Source of the DNA: Hyphomicrobiales bacterium
Lineage (GTDB): Bacteria; Pseudomonadota; Alphaproteobacteria; Rhizobiales; Rhizobiaceae
Assembly (NCBI GenBank): GCA_900472605.1
Contig: UCJD01000025.1
Span: 37,291 to 101,290, forward strand
Direction: 5' to 3'
DNA length: 64,000 nt
Shown here: positions 27,040-37,666 of the stretch, piece by piece
Position numbering within the stretch: the first letter of the stretch is position 1
Layout of the letters: every line of letters starts with the position of its first letter
The notes under the pieces: model-generated
Databases searched by the model: none
What the model saw: only the letters and a program-made list of their open reading frames with translations
Told to the model about the DNA's origin: nothing
Made by a program: the position numbers and the translations under genes

Positions 27040-27622
27040 GGAAGTCCAGTATTATCTGTCCGGTCTCTGGTTGCTGATCCGAATGGATCCGGCCGGCTTC
27101 CGGTTTCTCGACATGTCGGACCGTGGCGTCAACCGCTCCTTCTGGGCCTTCGTCTGGTGCCTGCCGCCGATGGGGATTTCCTGGCTCTGGTGGCGCGAAT
27201 CCTTCCTGCGCACGATGCCGCCGCACACCGATGTCGGCCTGGTCTTCTATTTCAGACTGGGGCTGGTGGAGGCTGCGAACTGGTTCGTGCCGCTGGTGCT
27301 GGCGGGCCTGCTCCTGCTTGCCATGAAGAAGGGCGAGCGTTTCTCCGCCGTCATCGTCAGCGTCAACTGGCTGGGCGTACCGCTCTCCTATATCAACGGC
27401 CTCCTGCTGGCGCTGGCGTTCTTCCTGCCCGGCACGATCGGCATCGTCTCGCTGCTGTTGCTCGCCTTCATGCTGGCCCAAGTCTTCGCCATCGCCCGCA
27501 TTCTCCGGATGATCTTCAACGGCAACGGGCTTTTGATCGGCGCGATGACACTGGTGCTCTTCGTACCAGCGCTGATGCTATCGGAATTCATGCAGCGGTT
27601 TTTGGGGATCTATCCGGTTTAG
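27026..27622 (+). CDS. Multi-pass membrane protein of unknown function
   Basis: A 198-residue protein with a soluble N-terminus (~35 residues) and about five hydrophobic helices ([82 protein letters not shown]). It starts inside the end of dapE (14-base overlap) and probably relies on translational coupling. Its stop overlaps the convergent arsC stop by about 3 bases. I recognise no family, and a lysine-pathway role is not implied. Confidence 0.72.
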   Translation: MPGFREVQYYLSGLWLLIRMDPAGFRFLDMSDRGVNRSFWAFVWCLPPMGISWLWWRESFLRTMPPHTDVGLVFYFRLGLVEAANWFVPLVLAGLLLLAMKKGERFSAVIVSVNWLGVPLSYINGLLLALAFFLPGTIGIVSLLLLAFMLAQVFAIARILRMIFNGNGLLIGAMTLVLFVPALMLSEFMQRFLGIYPV

Positions 27623-28023
27623 CGCCTAACGACGACCTCGCCGTCTTCCTTGGTGAAGACGCCAATATCAGAGTTCTGGAGTATCTGCAGGACCAGCTCG
27701 GACGGGCGGCAAAGGCGGGTGCCCTTGGCGGTCTTGACGATCGGGCGGTTGATGAGGATCGGGTGGGCGAGCATGGCGTCGAGGAGATGCTCGTCGCTGA
27801 GATCAGGATCGGCGAGGCCGAGGTCGCCGTAGGGCGTGCCCTTCTCTCTCAGCAGCGCACGAACCGGGATGCCCATTTCGGCGATCAAAGCAACCAGCGT
27901 TTCGCGGCTCGGCGGGGTCTTCAGATATTCGATGATCACAGGCTCTTCGCCGGACTGGCGGATCATCGCCAGCACGTTGCGCGAGGTACCGCAGGCGGGG
28001 TTATGATAGATCGTTGTCGTCAT
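27619..28023 (-). CDS. arsC: Arsenate reductase (glutaredoxin-type)
   Basis: A 134-residue ArsC. The thiol active site is [11 protein letters not shown] (Cys 11). The family's second signature [10 protein letters not shown] and the closing GTRLCRPSE and FTKEDGE segments are nearly as in the plasmid R773/E. coli enzyme, so real arsenate reduction with glutathione/glutaredoxin is likely rather than an Spx-like role. It starts 23 bases inside the end of truA. No arsenite pump or ArsR regulator is in the window. Confidence 0.93.
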   Translation of the reverse strand: MTTTIYHNPACGTSRNVLAMIRQSGEEPVIIEYLKTPPSRETLVALIAEMGIPVRALLREKGTPYGDLGLADPDLSDEHLLDAMLAHPILINRPIVKTAKGTRLCRPSELVLQILQNSDIGVFTKEDGEVVVRR

Positions 28024-28807
28024 CGGCTGTTTCCGTTTCTTGTCTGCGGTCTACGATCACATCAGGATAATCGACCTGCATGAAATAGAGACCGTCGGGC
28101 GGGGCGACCGGACCGCAGGCCTTGCGATCCCTCGCCTCCAACGCCGCACGCACATCTTCCGGCGTCCAGCGGCCCTCGCCCGCAAGCTTCAGCGTGCCCG
28201 CGAAAGAGCGGATCTGGTTGTGCAGGAAGCTCTGCGCGGTGGCGCGGATTTCGATGAGATCGCCTGATCGGGTCACATCCAGACGGTCGAGCGTGCGCAA
28301 CGGGCTGTTGGCCTGGCAATGGGCGGAGCGGAAAGTGGTGAAATCATGCTTGCCCACCAGCGTCTGGGCGGCGGCGTGCATGACCTCGTGATCCAGCGTC
28401 TTCGCCACAAACCAGGCCTTGCCGGCCTCCAGCGCCAGCGGCGCGCGGCGGCTGATGATGCGATAGAGATAGTGACGGCGCAGCGCCGAGAAGCGCGCAT
28501 CGAAGAATTCGCTGGCACTCTCGACATCGAGGATCGCAACGCGCTCGCCTGATAGCCGCAGATGCGCGTTGAGCGCGTTCTGCAGCTTGAAGGGCGACCA
28601 TTCCCTGGAGAGATCGGCATGCACGACCTGGCCCATGGCATGCACGCCGGAATCGGTGCGGCCGGCGCCTCGGATCGAGACGACCTCACCGCTGGCCGAC
28701 AGGATCGCCTTTTCGATCGCGCCTTGTACCGAGGGACCATTCTCCTGCCGCTGCCAGCCGACATATTGCGAGCCGTCATATTCGACGATCATGCGGTAGC
28801 GGAACAT
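28001..28807 (-). CDS. truA: tRNA pseudouridine synthase A
   Basis: A 268-residue enzyme that makes pseudouridine at positions 38-40 of tRNA anticodon stems. The catalytic aspartate is in [17 protein letters not shown] (residue ~52), and the start [21 protein letters not shown] is typical. Its ATG shares one base with the fmt stop (TGATG), and its 3' end overlaps arsC. It belongs to a def/fmt/truA translation cluster. The acidic C-terminal tail ([12 protein letters not shown]) extends beyond the core fold. Confidence 0.96.
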   Translation of the reverse strand: MFRYRMIVEYDGSQYVGWQRQENGPSVQGAIEKAILSASGEVVSIRGAGRTDSGVHAMGQVVHADLSREWSPFKLQNALNAHLRLSGERVAILDVESASEFFDARFSALRRHYLYRIISRRAPLALEAGKAWFVAKTLDHEVMHAAAQTLVGKHDFTTFRSAHCQANSPLRTLDRLDVTRSGDLIEIRATAQSFLHNQIRSFAGTLKLAGEGRWTPEDVRAALEARDRKACGPVAPPDGLYFMQVDYPDVIVDRRQETETADDDNDLS

Positions 28808-29742
28808 CAGCTAAGCCTCGTTCCCTTGGCAAGCGGCGTGCCGCGCAGGAAGTCGGCGGCGGCCAATGGCTTGCCGCCGGCCTTCTGCAGCTTCGTCAAT
28901 CTCACGGCGCCGGTGCCGCAGGCAACGGTCAGATCATCGCTCAACAACTCGCCCGCAGCACCCGATCCCTCTGAACGCGCGGAGCCCAGCACCTTGACGC
29001 GCTCGGGCTTGCCGGAGATTTCAAGCTCGAACCAGGCGCCTGGGAACGGCGCCAGGCCGCGAATGTGGTTGTGAACGTCAGCGGCATCGCGGGCGAAATC
29101 GATGCGGGTTTCGGCCTTGTCGATCTTCGATGCGTAAAGCACGCCGTCTTCGGGCTGCGGCGTCAGCTTGAGGTCGCCCATCTCGAGTTTGACCATGGCC
29201 TCGGCCATCGCCTTGGCGCCTGTGAGCATCAGCCGATCATGCAGTTCGCCTGCTGTCATGTTCTCGCCGATCGCAACCTCGCTGGTGATGGCGACGGCGC
29301 CGGTGTCCAGGCCCTTGTCCATCTTCATCACCATCATGCCGGTCTTCTCGTCTCCGGCCATGATCGCGCGCTGGATGGGTGCGGCGCCGCGCCAGCGTGG
29401 CAGCAGCGAGGCATGGCCGTTGTAGCAGCCATATCGCGTGCCGTTGAGGACCGCTTCGGGAAGCAGCAGACCGTAAGCGACGACGACCGCGACATCGGCC
29501 TTATGGGCGGCAAAGCGCTCGCGCTCTTCCGGATCCTTGAAATTGACGGGCGTGAAGACGGGCAGGCCCAGAAGTTCGGCTGCCTGATGCACCGGCGACT
29601 TCTGCAAATCGAGCCCGCGACGCCCGCCGGGGCGCGGCGGCTGGGTGTAGACCGCCAGAATCGTGTGACCGGCATCGACCAGCATGCGCAGGGTCGGGAC
29701 GGAGAAGTCGGGCGTACCCATGAAGATGATGCGAAGAGACAT
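28807..29742 (-). CDS. fmt: Methionyl-tRNA formyltransferase
   Basis: A 311-residue enzyme that formylates initiator Met-tRNA using 10-formyl-tetrahydrofolate. The start [20 protein letters not shown] and the catalytic signature [20 protein letters not shown] (with the Asn-His pair) are visible. A C-terminal RNA-binding domain (~205-311) follows. The ATG at 29742 was chosen over an in-frame start 18 codons upstream because it matches the family N-terminus. It is coupled to truA. def, normally its immediate neighbour, is separated by a toxin-antitoxin pair. Confidence 0.96.
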   Translation of the reverse strand: MSLRIIFMGTPDFSVPTLRMLVDAGHTILAVYTQPPRPGGRRGLDLQKSPVHQAAELLGLPVFTPVNFKDPEERERFAAHKADVAVVVAYGLLLPEAVLNGTRYGCYNGHASLLPRWRGAAPIQRAIMAGDEKTGMMVMKMDKGLDTGAVAITSEVAIGENMTAGELHDRLMLTGAKAMAEAMVKLEMGDLKLTPQPEDGVLYASKIDKAETRIDFARDAADVHNHIRGLAPFPGAWFELEISGKPERVKVLGSARSEGSGAAGELLSDDLTVACGTGAVRLTKLQKAGGKPLAAADFLRGTPLAKGTRLS

Positions 29743-29782
29743 TGTGTGCCGCCAATTCCTGGCTCGAGGCCAATCTTGAAGA

Positions 29783-30202
29783 TCAGCCGCCTTCAAACGG
29801 GTTTACGAGCTTGAGATCAAGCCCTTCGAAGTCTTTTGTGTTGCGCGTGGCGAGCGTGGCGCCGTGGATGAGGCAGATGGCGGCGATCATGGCGTCCTTG
29901 GTCTCAATGGAACGGCCAATGTTTCGGCGAGCAGCGGCCAGTGCGCCGTAGCGGCGCGCCGCCTCGATGGAGAAGCCAAGAACACGGCCGGTAAAGCCGG
30001 CCTCGATCCGGGCGAAATCCGCGAGCAGCGAGGCCTTGCGGCGACCTTCGTCGAGCAGATGCAGACCGTAATACATCTCGCCAATGGAAATGGTCGTCAG
30101 GAACAGGGACTCGATCTCGAACCCATTGAGCCAGGTCAGGATACGTTCGCTGTTCAGCCGTCCCTGGATCTCGGAGATCACGTTCGTATCGAGAACGATC
30201 AT
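29783..30202 (-). CDS. PIN-domain toxin, FitB/VapC type
   Basis: A 139-residue PIN endoribonuclease. The acidic active-site residues are in [11 protein letters not shown] (Asp 5), ISIGEMYYG (Glu), [20 protein letters not shown] (Asp) and TKDFEGLDL (Asp). FitB/VapC toxins cleave RNA, often initiator tRNA or rRNA, which would be pointed next to fmt and def. Its ATG overlaps the antitoxin stop by four bases. The pair lies between def and fmt, 40 bases from fmt. Confidence 0.92.
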   Translation of the reverse strand: MIVLDTNVISEIQGRLNSERILTWLNGFEIESLFLTTISIGEMYYGLHLLDEGRRKASLLADFARIEAGFTGRVLGFSIEAARRYGALAAARRNIGRSIETKDAMIAAICLIHGATLATRNTKDFEGLDLKLVNPFEGG

Positions 30203-30459
30203 GGTTCGAAGCGCGGCGGATCGCGATCGGTATCATGACGGAGCTCGGAAAAGGTCTCGACCTCATCCGTCGTCAGCCGTTCATCTCCCAACAACCCGCG
30301 CAACCGATTTCCGGCGGGTACGAGAGATTGCTCTCTGAGGATCTGGCCCCGCATCATTTCGATCGCTTCCTGCGAAAGACTGCGGCCATTGCGAATCGCA
30401 CGTTCCTGCAGATGCGCCTTCAAGTCGTCATCAAGGCCACGGATCAGAAGATCACCCAT
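30199..30459 (-). CDS. Ribbon-helix-helix antitoxin, FitA/VapB type
   Basis: An 86-residue antitoxin. The N-terminal Arc-like ribbon-helix-helix (MGDLLIRGLDDDLKAHLQER, then SLSQEAIEMM) binds DNA. The acidic C-terminal tail (TTDEVETFSELRHDTDRDPP) would wrap the toxin. GGAGG precedes the ATG. A perfect 11-1-11 palindrome lies immediately upstream and is the likely autoregulatory operator. Confidence 0.9.
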   Translation of the reverse strand: MGDLLIRGLDDDLKAHLQERAIRNGRSLSQEAIEMMRGQILREQSLVPAGNRLRGLLGDERLTTDEVETFSELRHDTDRDPPRFEP

Positions 30460-30471
30460 CTGGCACCTCCA

Positions 30472-30494
30472 CTATGATATCACTGATATCATAG
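30472..30494. promoter_or_regulatory. Perfect 23-bp palindrome, likely FitAB/VapBC autoregulation operator
   Basis: CTATGATATCA-C-TGATATCATAG is a perfect 11-1-11 inverted repeat ending 12 bases upstream of the antitoxin start codon, just 5' of its GGAGG. Its length, perfection and position are as expected for ribbon-helix-helix antitoxin binding in tandem dimers. Confidence 0.85.
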
Positions 30495-30524
30495 CACTCG
30501 ATTCCCGGGTGATCAACGCGAGGC

Positions 30525-31043
30525 TCAGAGCGCCTTTGTGGTCTTGGCGGCCTTGGTGAACTTCTTGACGACCATCTCGCGCTTCAGGCGGGAGATGTGA
30601 TCGATGAAGAGGACGCCGTTCAGGTGGTCGATCTCGTGCTGCAGGCAGGTGGCGAGCAGGCTGTCTGCTTCCATCGTCTGCTCCTTGCCGTCGCGGTCGA
30701 GATACCTGACGCCGACGGTGGCCGGGCGCTCGACCTCGGCATAATAATCCGGGATGGACAGGCAGCCCTCTTCATAGACCGAGCGCTCGTCCGACGACGA
30801 GACGATTTCGGGATTGATGAAGACAAGCGGCTGCTTTTCCTCGCCCTCGCGGGCAACGTCGATGACGAGCATGCGGCGCGCGACGCCGATCTGGATGGCG
30901 GCCAGCCCGATACCGGGAGCATCGTACATGGTCTCCAGCATGTCGTCGGCGAGACGCTGCAGATCGCTGTCGACGCGCTCGACCGGCTTGGAAACCTGAC
31001 GGAGCAGCGGATCGGGAAGAATGATGAGTGGCTTGATGGTCAT
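30525..31043 (-). CDS. def: Peptide deformylase
   Basis: A 172-residue metalloprotease that removes the formyl group from nascent proteins. All three motifs are present: [18 protein letters not shown] (Cys metal ligand) and [11 protein letters not shown] (two His ligands and catalytic Glu). The ATG at 31043 ([16 protein letters not shown]) follows GGGGAA; an in-frame ATG four codons upstream is less likely. It is the upstream member of the def-fmt-truA cluster, now separated from fmt by a toxin-antitoxin insertion. Confidence 0.97.
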   Translation of the reverse strand: MTIKPLIILPDPLLRQVSKPVERVDSDLQRLADDMLETMYDAPGIGLAAIQIGVARRMLVIDVAREGEEKQPLVFINPEIVSSSDERSVYEEGCLSIPDYYAEVERPATVGVRYLDRDGKEQTMEADSLLATCLQHEIDHLNGVLFIDHISRLKREMVVKKFTKAAKTTKAL

Positions 31044-31140
31044 GGCGTTCCCCATAACCCATCTTTTTGCGGGATGGAATTATCCGATAGCCGGAGGCGG
31101 CGCTTTTTTACGCCACCTTCGCAATTTCGACGCTTTTGCC

Positions 31141-32661
31141 TCAGGCGGCGCGGCGGGACGCCTGATGGCCGGCGTGGCTCGCGCCATCGATACGGAACCG
31201 CTCGAGCAGACCGACCAGGCCCTCGACCTCGTTGCGGAGGCGCCGGGTTTCCGACGACGTCCGCTCCACCATGCCGGAATTCTGCTGGGTGATGGTGTCC
31301 ATGTTGCGGATGGCGACGCTGACCTCGTTGACGCCGGTCGCCTGATCGCGCGCGGCGGCGGCGATATCCGCAACGAAGCTGTTGATGATGTCGATGCGGG
31401 TGATCATGTCGCTGAGCGATTCACCGGTGCTGCTGACGATGTCGACGCCCTGGTTGACCTGTGCGGAGCTCTCGGAAATCAGCTTCTTGATCTCCTTGGC
31501 GGCATCGGCGGAGCGCTGCGCCAACTGACGGACTTCCTGGGCGACGACGGCAAAACCCTTGCCGGCCTCGCCGGCGCGGGCCGCTTCGACGCCTGCGTTC
31601 AGCGCGAGAAGGTTGGTCTGGAAGGCGATATCGTCGATAACGCCGATGATCTTGGTGATCTCGCTCGACGACCGTTCGATGCCGGCCATGGCGGAGACGG
31701 CGCTGGTGACCAGCTCGCCGGAATTCTTGGCCTTCTGCTGGGTTTCGCGCACGGCGGCCGAGGCCTTCTCGGCGTTCGACGCCGTCTGCCCGACGCTGAC
31801 GGAGAGCTGCTGCAGGGCGGCCGAGCTTTCCTCGACGCCGGCGGCCTGCTGGGCGGTGCGCAGCGCCAGATCGTCGGAGCCCTTGGCGATCACATCGGTG
31901 CCGCGCAGGATTTCGCCGGATGTGGCGCGAACGGATGCGAAGGAGGCGCGAAGTGCTGCGACAGCGCGGTTGTAGTCTTCGCCCATTTCCTTGAAATTGC
32001 CCGGCAGATCAGCCGGCAAGGTGGCTTCGAGATCGCCGCGCGACAGCGCTTCGAGACCGCGACGGAGATGGCTCAGCGCCATCGCCTGATCGGCCTCCGC
32101 CTTGTGGCGCTCCTCCTCGAGCTTCTGTCGCTTTTCTTCCAGCGCTTCAAGATAGACCGAGATCGAGTAATCCATATCCAGCATCGCGGCCTTGACGACG
32201 GCCGTGAGCTTTTCGGCGAGCAACTTGCCCTTGTCGCGTCCGAAGCGCGACGGCCACTCCTTGGCCATCAGGCCCTTGATCAGATCGCTCATCAACAGCG
32301 CGTAGCCGCCGATGTACCAGCGCGGCTCGAGGCCGATGCGCGCGTGCGTCTTGCCAACCGCAACGACGCCCTTGACGTAGGCTTCGTCGAAATTGCCGCC
32401 GGCGAGATTGGCCCAATGTGCCTCCTGCCGGGTCTTGGCGTGGTTCATGTGCGATTTGTCGGCGAAGAAGCTCGCGACCGAAGGTGTGCGCGCCAGCTTT
32501 CCATAGAATTTGTCGAGCGCGCCGCTCAGCAGTTCCGAAATCGCCGGGCGCATCTGGCGCAGCGACTGGCGCGCGGTGTCGTCCAGCTCAATGAAATCGA
32601 GGCGTTGCTTAAGACCGTTTTCAGGCTGCTGGCTGCTCATAATAGATTTCTGCTTTTGCAT
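31141..32661 (-). CDS. Globin-coupled soluble chemoreceptor (HemAT-like aerotaxis transducer)
   Basis: About 506 residues without transmembrane helices. The N-terminal globin-coupled sensor domain (~20-175) carries the proximal haem histidine in VGKTHARIGLEPRWYIGGY (His ~106) and a distal tyrosine in LDKFYGKL. A coiled linker leads to a HAMP-like and methyl-accepting signalling domain with [20 protein letters not shown] at the hairpin tip. It should sense oxygen via haem in the cytoplasm and signal to CheA. Unlike the two membrane receptors here it lacks a C-terminal WEEF tail. An ATG at 32640 is an alternative start. Confidence 0.93.
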   Translation of the reverse strand: MQKQKSIMSSQQPENGLKQRLDFIELDDTARQSLRQMRPAISELLSGALDKFYGKLARTPSVASFFADKSHMNHAKTRQEAHWANLAGGNFDEAYVKGVVAVGKTHARIGLEPRWYIGGYALLMSDLIKGLMAKEWPSRFGRDKGKLLAEKLTAVVKAAMLDMDYSISVYLEALEEKRQKLEEERHKAEADQAMALSHLRRGLEALSRGDLEATLPADLPGNFKEMGEDYNRAVAALRASFASVRATSGEILRGTDVIAKGSDDLALRTAQQAAGVEESSAALQQLSVSVGQTASNAEKASAAVRETQQKAKNSGELVTSAVSAMAGIERSSSEITKIIGVIDDIAFQTNLLALNAGVEAARAGEAGKGFAVVAQEVRQLAQRSADAAKEIKKLISESSAQVNQGVDIVSSTGESLSDMITRIDIINSFVADIAAAARDQATGVNEVSVAIRNMDTITQQNSGMVERTSSETRRLRNEVEGLVGLLERFRIDGASHAGHQASRRAA

Positions 32662-32835
32662 TTGATGAAGGGCAATTTCCGCGCAGCTTTTGCCGAATAT
32701 AGTTTCGCAATGGTTAAATTAAGCGGTTATTTCTTAGCTAGTGCTCGCATGACGTGTCACATGCCAGGGGAAAGAGCGCTTTTAATGTTCACGTTTTGAT
32801 CTGGAAAAGCCGCACGAGTTTGCTATGGTGCGCGA

Positions 32836-34059
32836 ATGACAACCAGCACCGACTCGCTTTCCGCCACCCTTTCCGGTCTCAGCCCGATGTCGCTCGCCCT
32901 TGCCGGCGCGGCGCTTGCCATATTGATCGTGTTGATGCTCGGCTTGCTCGTTCGTGGCGGCCAGGCTCGGCGCGAGCAGGCCGAAGAGGCGCTCGAGCGC
33001 GCCGCCGAGGCGGATGCGCGGATGATGGAACTGTTGCGGATCCAATCGGAAATGCAGGGCCGGATGGCGGCCATGGCCGAGGTGTTCGGCTCGCGGCAAT
33101 CGGAACTCAACCAGGCGATCAGCCAGAGGCTGGACGGCATGTCGCAGCGGGTCAGCACCACGATTACGGAGCAGACCAAGTCCACGCATGAGAACCTCAG
33201 GAAGCTGCAGGAGCGGCTGGCAGTGATCGATGCGGCGCAGAACAATATCCAGACGCTCGCCAAGGACGTGGTCGGGCTGCAGGCGATCCTGTCCAACAAG
33301 CAGACGCGTGGCGCCTTCGGCCAATCGCGGATGGAAACGATCGTTGCCGACGGACTGCCGATCGGCGCCTATGCCTTCCAGCAGACGCTCAGCAATGGCT
33401 CGCGTCCGGATTGCACCATCCGCATGCCCAACGGTGCGCCGCCGCTCGTCATCGACGCGAAGTTTCCGCTGGAAGCATGGAACGCCATTCGCGATGCCGG
33501 CGGGCCGGACCTCGCCAAGGCCGCGTCGCAGCAGTTTCGGCGGGATATGGAGATCCATATCCGCGATATCGCGGAGAAGTATCTGATCCAGGGCGAGACG
33601 CAGGACACCGCATTTCTGTTCGTGCCATCGGAATCGATCTTCGCGGAAGTTCACGAGAATTTCGAAGCGATCGTTCAGAAGGCGCATCGCGCTCGTGTGG
33701 TCATCGTTTCGCCATCGCTCCTGATGCTGTCGATCCAGGTCATCCAGGCGGTGTTGAAGGATCAGCGGATGCAGGCGCAGGCGCACGTCATCCAGGGCGA
33801 AGTCGCTCATCTGATGGACGATCTCGGCCGCCTCGACGATCGCGTGCGCAAGCTGCAGGGGCATTTCGCCATGGCGCAGAAGGATGTCGACATGATCGTC
33901 ACCTCGGCCGACAAGCTGACCAAGCGCGGCGCCAAGATCGAAGCGCTGGAATTCGAGGGCGCGGATGCGGGCCGCGTCCCGGACGAGGGAGCACCCACGT
34001 CGAAATCCGTGGAGAGCAGAACGGGGCTTCTCAAGCTGAGGGTGGTTGACGACGAGTGA
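32836..34059 (+). CDS. rmuC: DNA recombination protein RmuC
   Basis: A 407-residue RmuC-family protein: one N-terminal transmembrane helix (residues ~18-41), a long coiled coil (~45-150) and the nuclease-like RmuC domain (FGQSRMETIVADGLP, APPLVIDAKFPLEAWNAI, FVPSESIFAEV). RmuC limits DNA inversions and rearrangements at short inverted repeats, and has been linked to anti-plasmid or anti-phage activity. It is divergent from the globin-coupled receptor and lies 50 bases upstream of ribokinase. Confidence 0.93.
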   Translation: MTTSTDSLSATLSGLSPMSLALAGAALAILIVLMLGLLVRGGQARREQAEEALERAAEADARMMELLRIQSEMQGRMAAMAEVFGSRQSELNQAISQRLDGMSQRVSTTITEQTKSTHENLRKLQERLAVIDAAQNNIQTLAKDVVGLQAILSNKQTRGAFGQSRMETIVADGLPIGAYAFQQTLSNGSRPDCTIRMPNGAPPLVIDAKFPLEAWNAIRDAGGPDLAKAASQQFRRDMEIHIRDIAEKYLIQGETQDTAFLFVPSESIFAEVHENFEAIVQKAHRARVVIVSPSLLMLSIQVIQAVLKDQRMQAQAHVIQGEVAHLMDDLGRLDDRVRKLQGHFAMAQKDVDMIVTSADKLTKRGAKIEALEFEGADAGRVPDEGAPTSKSVESRTGLLKLRVVDDE

Positions 34060-34109
34060 GGCGTTCGGCAGTGTCGCGCCCAACAAGAGAATTGGAAGGG
34101 ACACCTCGC

Positions 34110-35009
34110 ATGATCACCGTTTTCGGCTCCATCAACATGGACCTCATCGCCACGACGCAACGGCTTCCGAAGCCCGGCGAGACGGTGGCCGGCAACGGCT
34201 TTTCGACGGCGGCAGGTGGCAAGGGCGCCAATCAGGCGCTGGCCGCGCGGCGCGCCGGTCGCAGCGTGACCATGGCGGGTGCGGTCGGCCATGATGGTTT
34301 TTCGGACGAAGCGCTTGCGCTCCTCAAGGACGCCGGCACGGACCTTCACTCCGTCAAGCGCGCCGACGAGCCGACAGGAACCGCGATCATTCTCGTCGGC
34401 GGAGATGGCGAGAACATGATTGCGGTCGTGCCGGGTGCCAATGGTACGGTCACGGCGCAGGATGCGGATCATGCCGTCGGCGCGATGAGCAAGGGCGATA
34501 CGCTGATGCTGCAGCTGGAAATCCCGGTTCCATCAGTCGAACAGGCTCTCTCGGCCGCACGCGCCAAGGGCGTGACCACCATTCTCAATCTCGCACCGCT
34601 GATCGACGAAGCCGCGCGTCTCGGGCGCCTTGCCGATATCGTCATTGCCAACGAGACAGAATTCGAGCTTCTGGCCGGGCAGGAAAACATGAGTGCCGAT
34701 GACCGCGAAGCGGCCTTGAAGCGCCTCAACACGGAGACGGGGCAGACGCTGATCGTGACGCTTGGCGGCGATGGCGTGGTCGCGATCCGCGACGGCGTGA
34801 TATCGCGGGCGAAGGGCTTGAAGATCGAGCCGGTGGATACGGTTGGCGCGGGTGATACGTTCTGCGGTTACTTCGCCGCCAGCCTTGACGAAGGGCTGGA
34901 TTTCGAGCCGGCGCTTCGCCGTGCAGCCGTTGCCGGCTCGCTCGCATGCCTCAAGGCCGGCGCCCAGCCGTCCATTCCCTCGCGTGAAGACGTCGCAAAC
35001 AAACTATGA
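34110..35009 (+). CDS. rbsK: Ribokinase
   Basis: A 299-residue PfkB-family sugar kinase that phosphorylates ribose at O5. N-terminal signature AAGGKGANQALAARRAG, sugar-binding GSINMDL, and C-terminal catalytic VDTVGAGDTFCGYFAASL with the base aspartate. The ATG at 34110 has GGAAGGG upstream; a longer frame overlaps rmuC and is unlikely. No ribose transporter is adjacent, although the frc transporter at the left edge belongs to the same import class. Confidence 0.93.
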   Translation: MITVFGSINMDLIATTQRLPKPGETVAGNGFSTAAGGKGANQALAARRAGRSVTMAGAVGHDGFSDEALALLKDAGTDLHSVKRADEPTGTAIILVGGDGENMIAVVPGANGTVTAQDADHAVGAMSKGDTLMLQLEIPVPSVEQALSAARAKGVTTILNLAPLIDEAARLGRLADIVIANETEFELLAGQENMSADDREAALKRLNTETGQTLIVTLGGDGVVAIRDGVISRAKGLKIEPVDTVGAGDTFCGYFAASLDEGLDFEPALRRAAVAGSLACLKAGAQPSIPSREDVANKL

Positions 35010-35233
35010 ACGTTATCCGCGGACGACATCGGCGATGCGTTTGCTTGCGATGGGTCGAAACATCATCGCATTTCACTTAAATTTAATAGGTTTCCGGCGA
35101 TCTTCCGCGTGATCGCCGGCCCTTGCTTTTCAGGGATACGGCACTCGCCACGGCGGCTCCATGATGAAGTCGCCCTCGCTTCTTGTGCCGGCGGATGCTT
35201 CGCCCGGCCCATCCTTGATCCCCCGAGGAATGC

Positions 35234-37594
35234 ATGTTCATCTTTCGCATGAAATCGCTTGCGGCCAAACTCATTGTGATTACCGGCAGCGCGATCGCGC
35301 TGGTTCTTCTCATCTCCAATTTCTTCCTCATCGGCGAGACCCGTGATCGCGTGGAAACGCTGACCATGGACCAGGCGAACCTCGAGGCAAAGTCGATCGC
35401 CAACGAGGTTGCGTCCTCGGTGGGCGAACTCGCGGGCGCCGCGCGCTCCATGGCCGGCGTCATCGGCCGCGGTCACGAAGGCAAGTATCTCGATCGCAAG
35501 GCGATCGTCGACATGCTGAAGGCCAATGTCGAGCGCAACCAGTTCGCCTTCGGCAGCTGGTTCGGCGAAGAGCCGAACGCGTTCGACGGCCAGTCGCCGT
35601 CGCTTGCCGGCCGCACCGACCTTGGCTCCGACAAGACCGGCGCCTTCAACGCCTACTGGACCAAGACCAAGGATGGCGGCTTCACTTTCTCGGTGTTCGG
35701 ATCGGACTACAAGGCCGAATGGTACAGCCTGGCCGCCGCGAGCAAGAAGGGCGCGATCTCGTCGCCCTACGCCGAAAGCACCACCGGCGAAAACACCGCG
35801 ATGACCTCCATCGCGTATCCTGTCATGTCCGGCGGCAAGATGATCGGCGTCAGCGGCGTGGACATCTCGCTGAAGTCTCTCACCGACAAGCTCGGCAACC
35901 TGCATCCGTTCGGCACCGGCCGCGTGACGCTCTTGTCGCAGGGTGGAAACTGGATCGTCGCTCCGTCGAAGGATCTGGCGATGAAGCCCTACGAGGGCGA
36001 AGGCACGGATGCGGTCAAGGCCGGCCTCTCCACACTCTCGCCAGCCGTGGTGAAGAACCTGTCGATCGGCGATGGCGAGCCCTTCGATCGCGTGGTCTAT
36101 CCCTTCGCCCTGCCTGATCTTAACACCAACTGGGTTATCCTCGTCGATGTGCCGCACAGCGCCATCAATGCGCCGGTGCAGGACCAGACCTTCATGATGA
36201 TCGCTGCCGGCATCGTCGTTCTGGCGGCCGTCATGCTGGCGCTCTACTTCGCCGTGCGCGCCTTCGTGCAGAAGCCGCTCGGCGGCCTCGTCGCCAGTGT
36301 CCGCATGCTCAGCGAAGGCCGCTACGAGCAGCCGGTTTCCGGCCAGGACCGCGCCGACGAGACCGGTTCGGTTGCCAAGGCGCTCGAAGGCTTCCGCCAC
36401 GCGCTTGCCGATAGCCGCCGCCTCGAAGCAGAAGCAAAGAGCCAGCGCCAGGAAGCCGAAGACGAACGCGGCCGCTCGGAAAGCGAACGCCAGCAGTCAG
36501 TGTCGATGCAGCGCCATATCGTTGCCATCGTCGGTTCCGGTCTGGCGGAACTGTCGCAGGGCAATCTCAGCCACCGCATCACCGACGAGTTCCCCGGCGA
36601 GTACGCCAAGCTGAAGCAGGACTTCAATGCGGCGCTGGCTGCGCTCGAGGAAACCATCACGACGATGAACCTCAGCGTCGTCAATATCGGCTCGGGCACC
36701 AGCGAGATCAGCGGCAGCGCCTCGGATCTGGCCAAGCGCACCGAACAGCAGGCGGCAAGCCTGGAAGAAACGGCGGCGGCCCTGAACGAGCTCACCGCAC
36801 AGGTCAACTCCAGCGCCGACAATGCCCGTACGGCGGCCGACAACGTCAACCACGCCTGCGAGGATGCGGAAAAGTCGGGCGACGTCGTTCGCAAGGCGAT
36901 CGCCTCGATGCACGGCATCGAACAGTCGTCGACCGAAGTGTCCCGCATCATCGGCGTCATTGACGAGATCGCGTTCCAGACCAACCTGCTTGCGCTCAAT
37001 GCCGGCGTCGAAGCTGCACGTGCCGGTGAAGCCGGCAAGGGTTTTGCCGTCGTCGCCCAGGAAGTCCGCGAACTGGCACAGCGTTCCGCCAACGCCGCCA
37101 AGGAGATCAAGACGCTGATCAACACCTCGGCCGTCCAGGTCAAGGAAGGCGTCGATCTCGTCGGCCGCGCCGGCGACACGCTGCACAACATCTCCGAGCA
37201 GGTGATGCGCATCAACGGCCTGATCCGCGAGATCTCGGCATCAGCAAGCGAGCAGGCCATTGGCCTCAAGGAAGTCAGCCAGGCCATGAACCAGATGGAC
37301 CAGGTGACGCAGCAGAACGCCGCCATGGTCGAGGAGACCACAGCCGCCAGCGTCAACCTGAACGAAGAGGCACAGACGCTGCAGCAGCTCGTTGCCCGCT
37401 TCCGGATCAGCGGCTCGAACCATGCGTCATCGCTGCGCACCACAGCCCAGCAGATGCGGGCACCGGCCGCACCGAGCTATCGTCCTTCGTCGCAGCCGAG
37501 CTACCGGCAGGCGGCAGCGCCAGCGACGCGTCGCCCCGCGCCGCAGTCGCATGGATCGGCAGCCGTCGCACAGGATAGTTGGGAAGAGTTCTGA
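35234..37594 (+). CDS. dCache methyl-accepting chemotaxis protein (McpZ-like) with C-terminal WEEF
   Basis: A 786-residue transmembrane chemoreceptor: TM1 ~13-33, a large periplasmic double-Cache sensor (~40-310, with [25 protein letters not shown] and [14 protein letters not shown]), TM2 ~320-345 and HAMP. A helical linker with an [20 protein letters not shown] coiled coil and the signalling domain ([20 protein letters not shown]) follow. A Pro/Ser/Gln-rich C-terminal tail ends DSWEEF, a likely CheR/CheB tether. dCache domains usually bind amino acids or organic acids. The neighbourhood (ribokinase before, ptsN after) is that of S. meliloti mcpZ as I recall it. Confidence 0.93.
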   Translation: MFIFRMKSLAAKLIVITGSAIALVLLISNFFLIGETRDRVETLTMDQANLEAKSIANEVASSVGELAGAARSMAGVIGRGHEGKYLDRKAIVDMLKANVERNQFAFGSWFGEEPNAFDGQSPSLAGRTDLGSDKTGAFNAYWTKTKDGGFTFSVFGSDYKAEWYSLAAASKKGAISSPYAESTTGENTAMTSIAYPVMSGGKMIGVSGVDISLKSLTDKLGNLHPFGTGRVTLLSQGGNWIVAPSKDLAMKPYEGEGTDAVKAGLSTLSPAVVKNLSIGDGEPFDRVVYPFALPDLNTNWVILVDVPHSAINAPVQDQTFMMIAAGIVVLAAVMLALYFAVRAFVQKPLGGLVASVRMLSEGRYEQPVSGQDRADETGSVAKALEGFRHALADSRRLEAEAKSQRQEAEDERGRSESERQQSVSMQRHIVAIVGSGLAELSQGNLSHRITDEFPGEYAKLKQDFNAALAALEETITTMNLSVVNIGSGTSEISGSASDLAKRTEQQAASLEETAAALNELTAQVNSSADNARTAADNVNHACEDAEKSGDVVRKAIASMHGIEQSSTEVSRIIGVIDEIAFQTNLLALNAGVEAARAGEAGKGFAVVAQEVRELAQRSANAAKEIKTLINTSAVQVKEGVDLVGRAGDTLHNISEQVMRINGLIREISASASEQAIGLKEVSQAMNQMDQVTQQNAAMVEETTAASVNLNEEAQTLQQLVARFRISGSNHASSLRTTAQQMRAPAAPSYRPSSQPSYRQAAAPATRRPAPQSHGSAAVAQDSWEEF

Positions 37595-37618
37595 GCCCAT
37601 CGGCTGAACCAAACAGAA

Positions 37619-37652
37619 AGAGGCGCCGGAGCGATCCGGCGCCTCTTTTTTT
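37619..37652 (+). terminator. Intrinsic terminator between the chemoreceptor and ptsN
   Basis: AGAGGCGCCGGA-GCGA-TCCGGCGCCTCT is a perfect 12-bp stem followed by six Ts. A short A-rich stretch on the other side means it could also serve ptsN, whose stop codon is 15 bases away on the opposite strand. Confidence 0.88.
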
Positions 37653-37666
37653 GATCGATAGAGAGA

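Noticed and set aside
32782..34104. Long minus-strand reading frame opposite rmuC
   Set aside because: It is a GC-driven mirror of rmuC with implausible composition; rmuC has clear family motifs.
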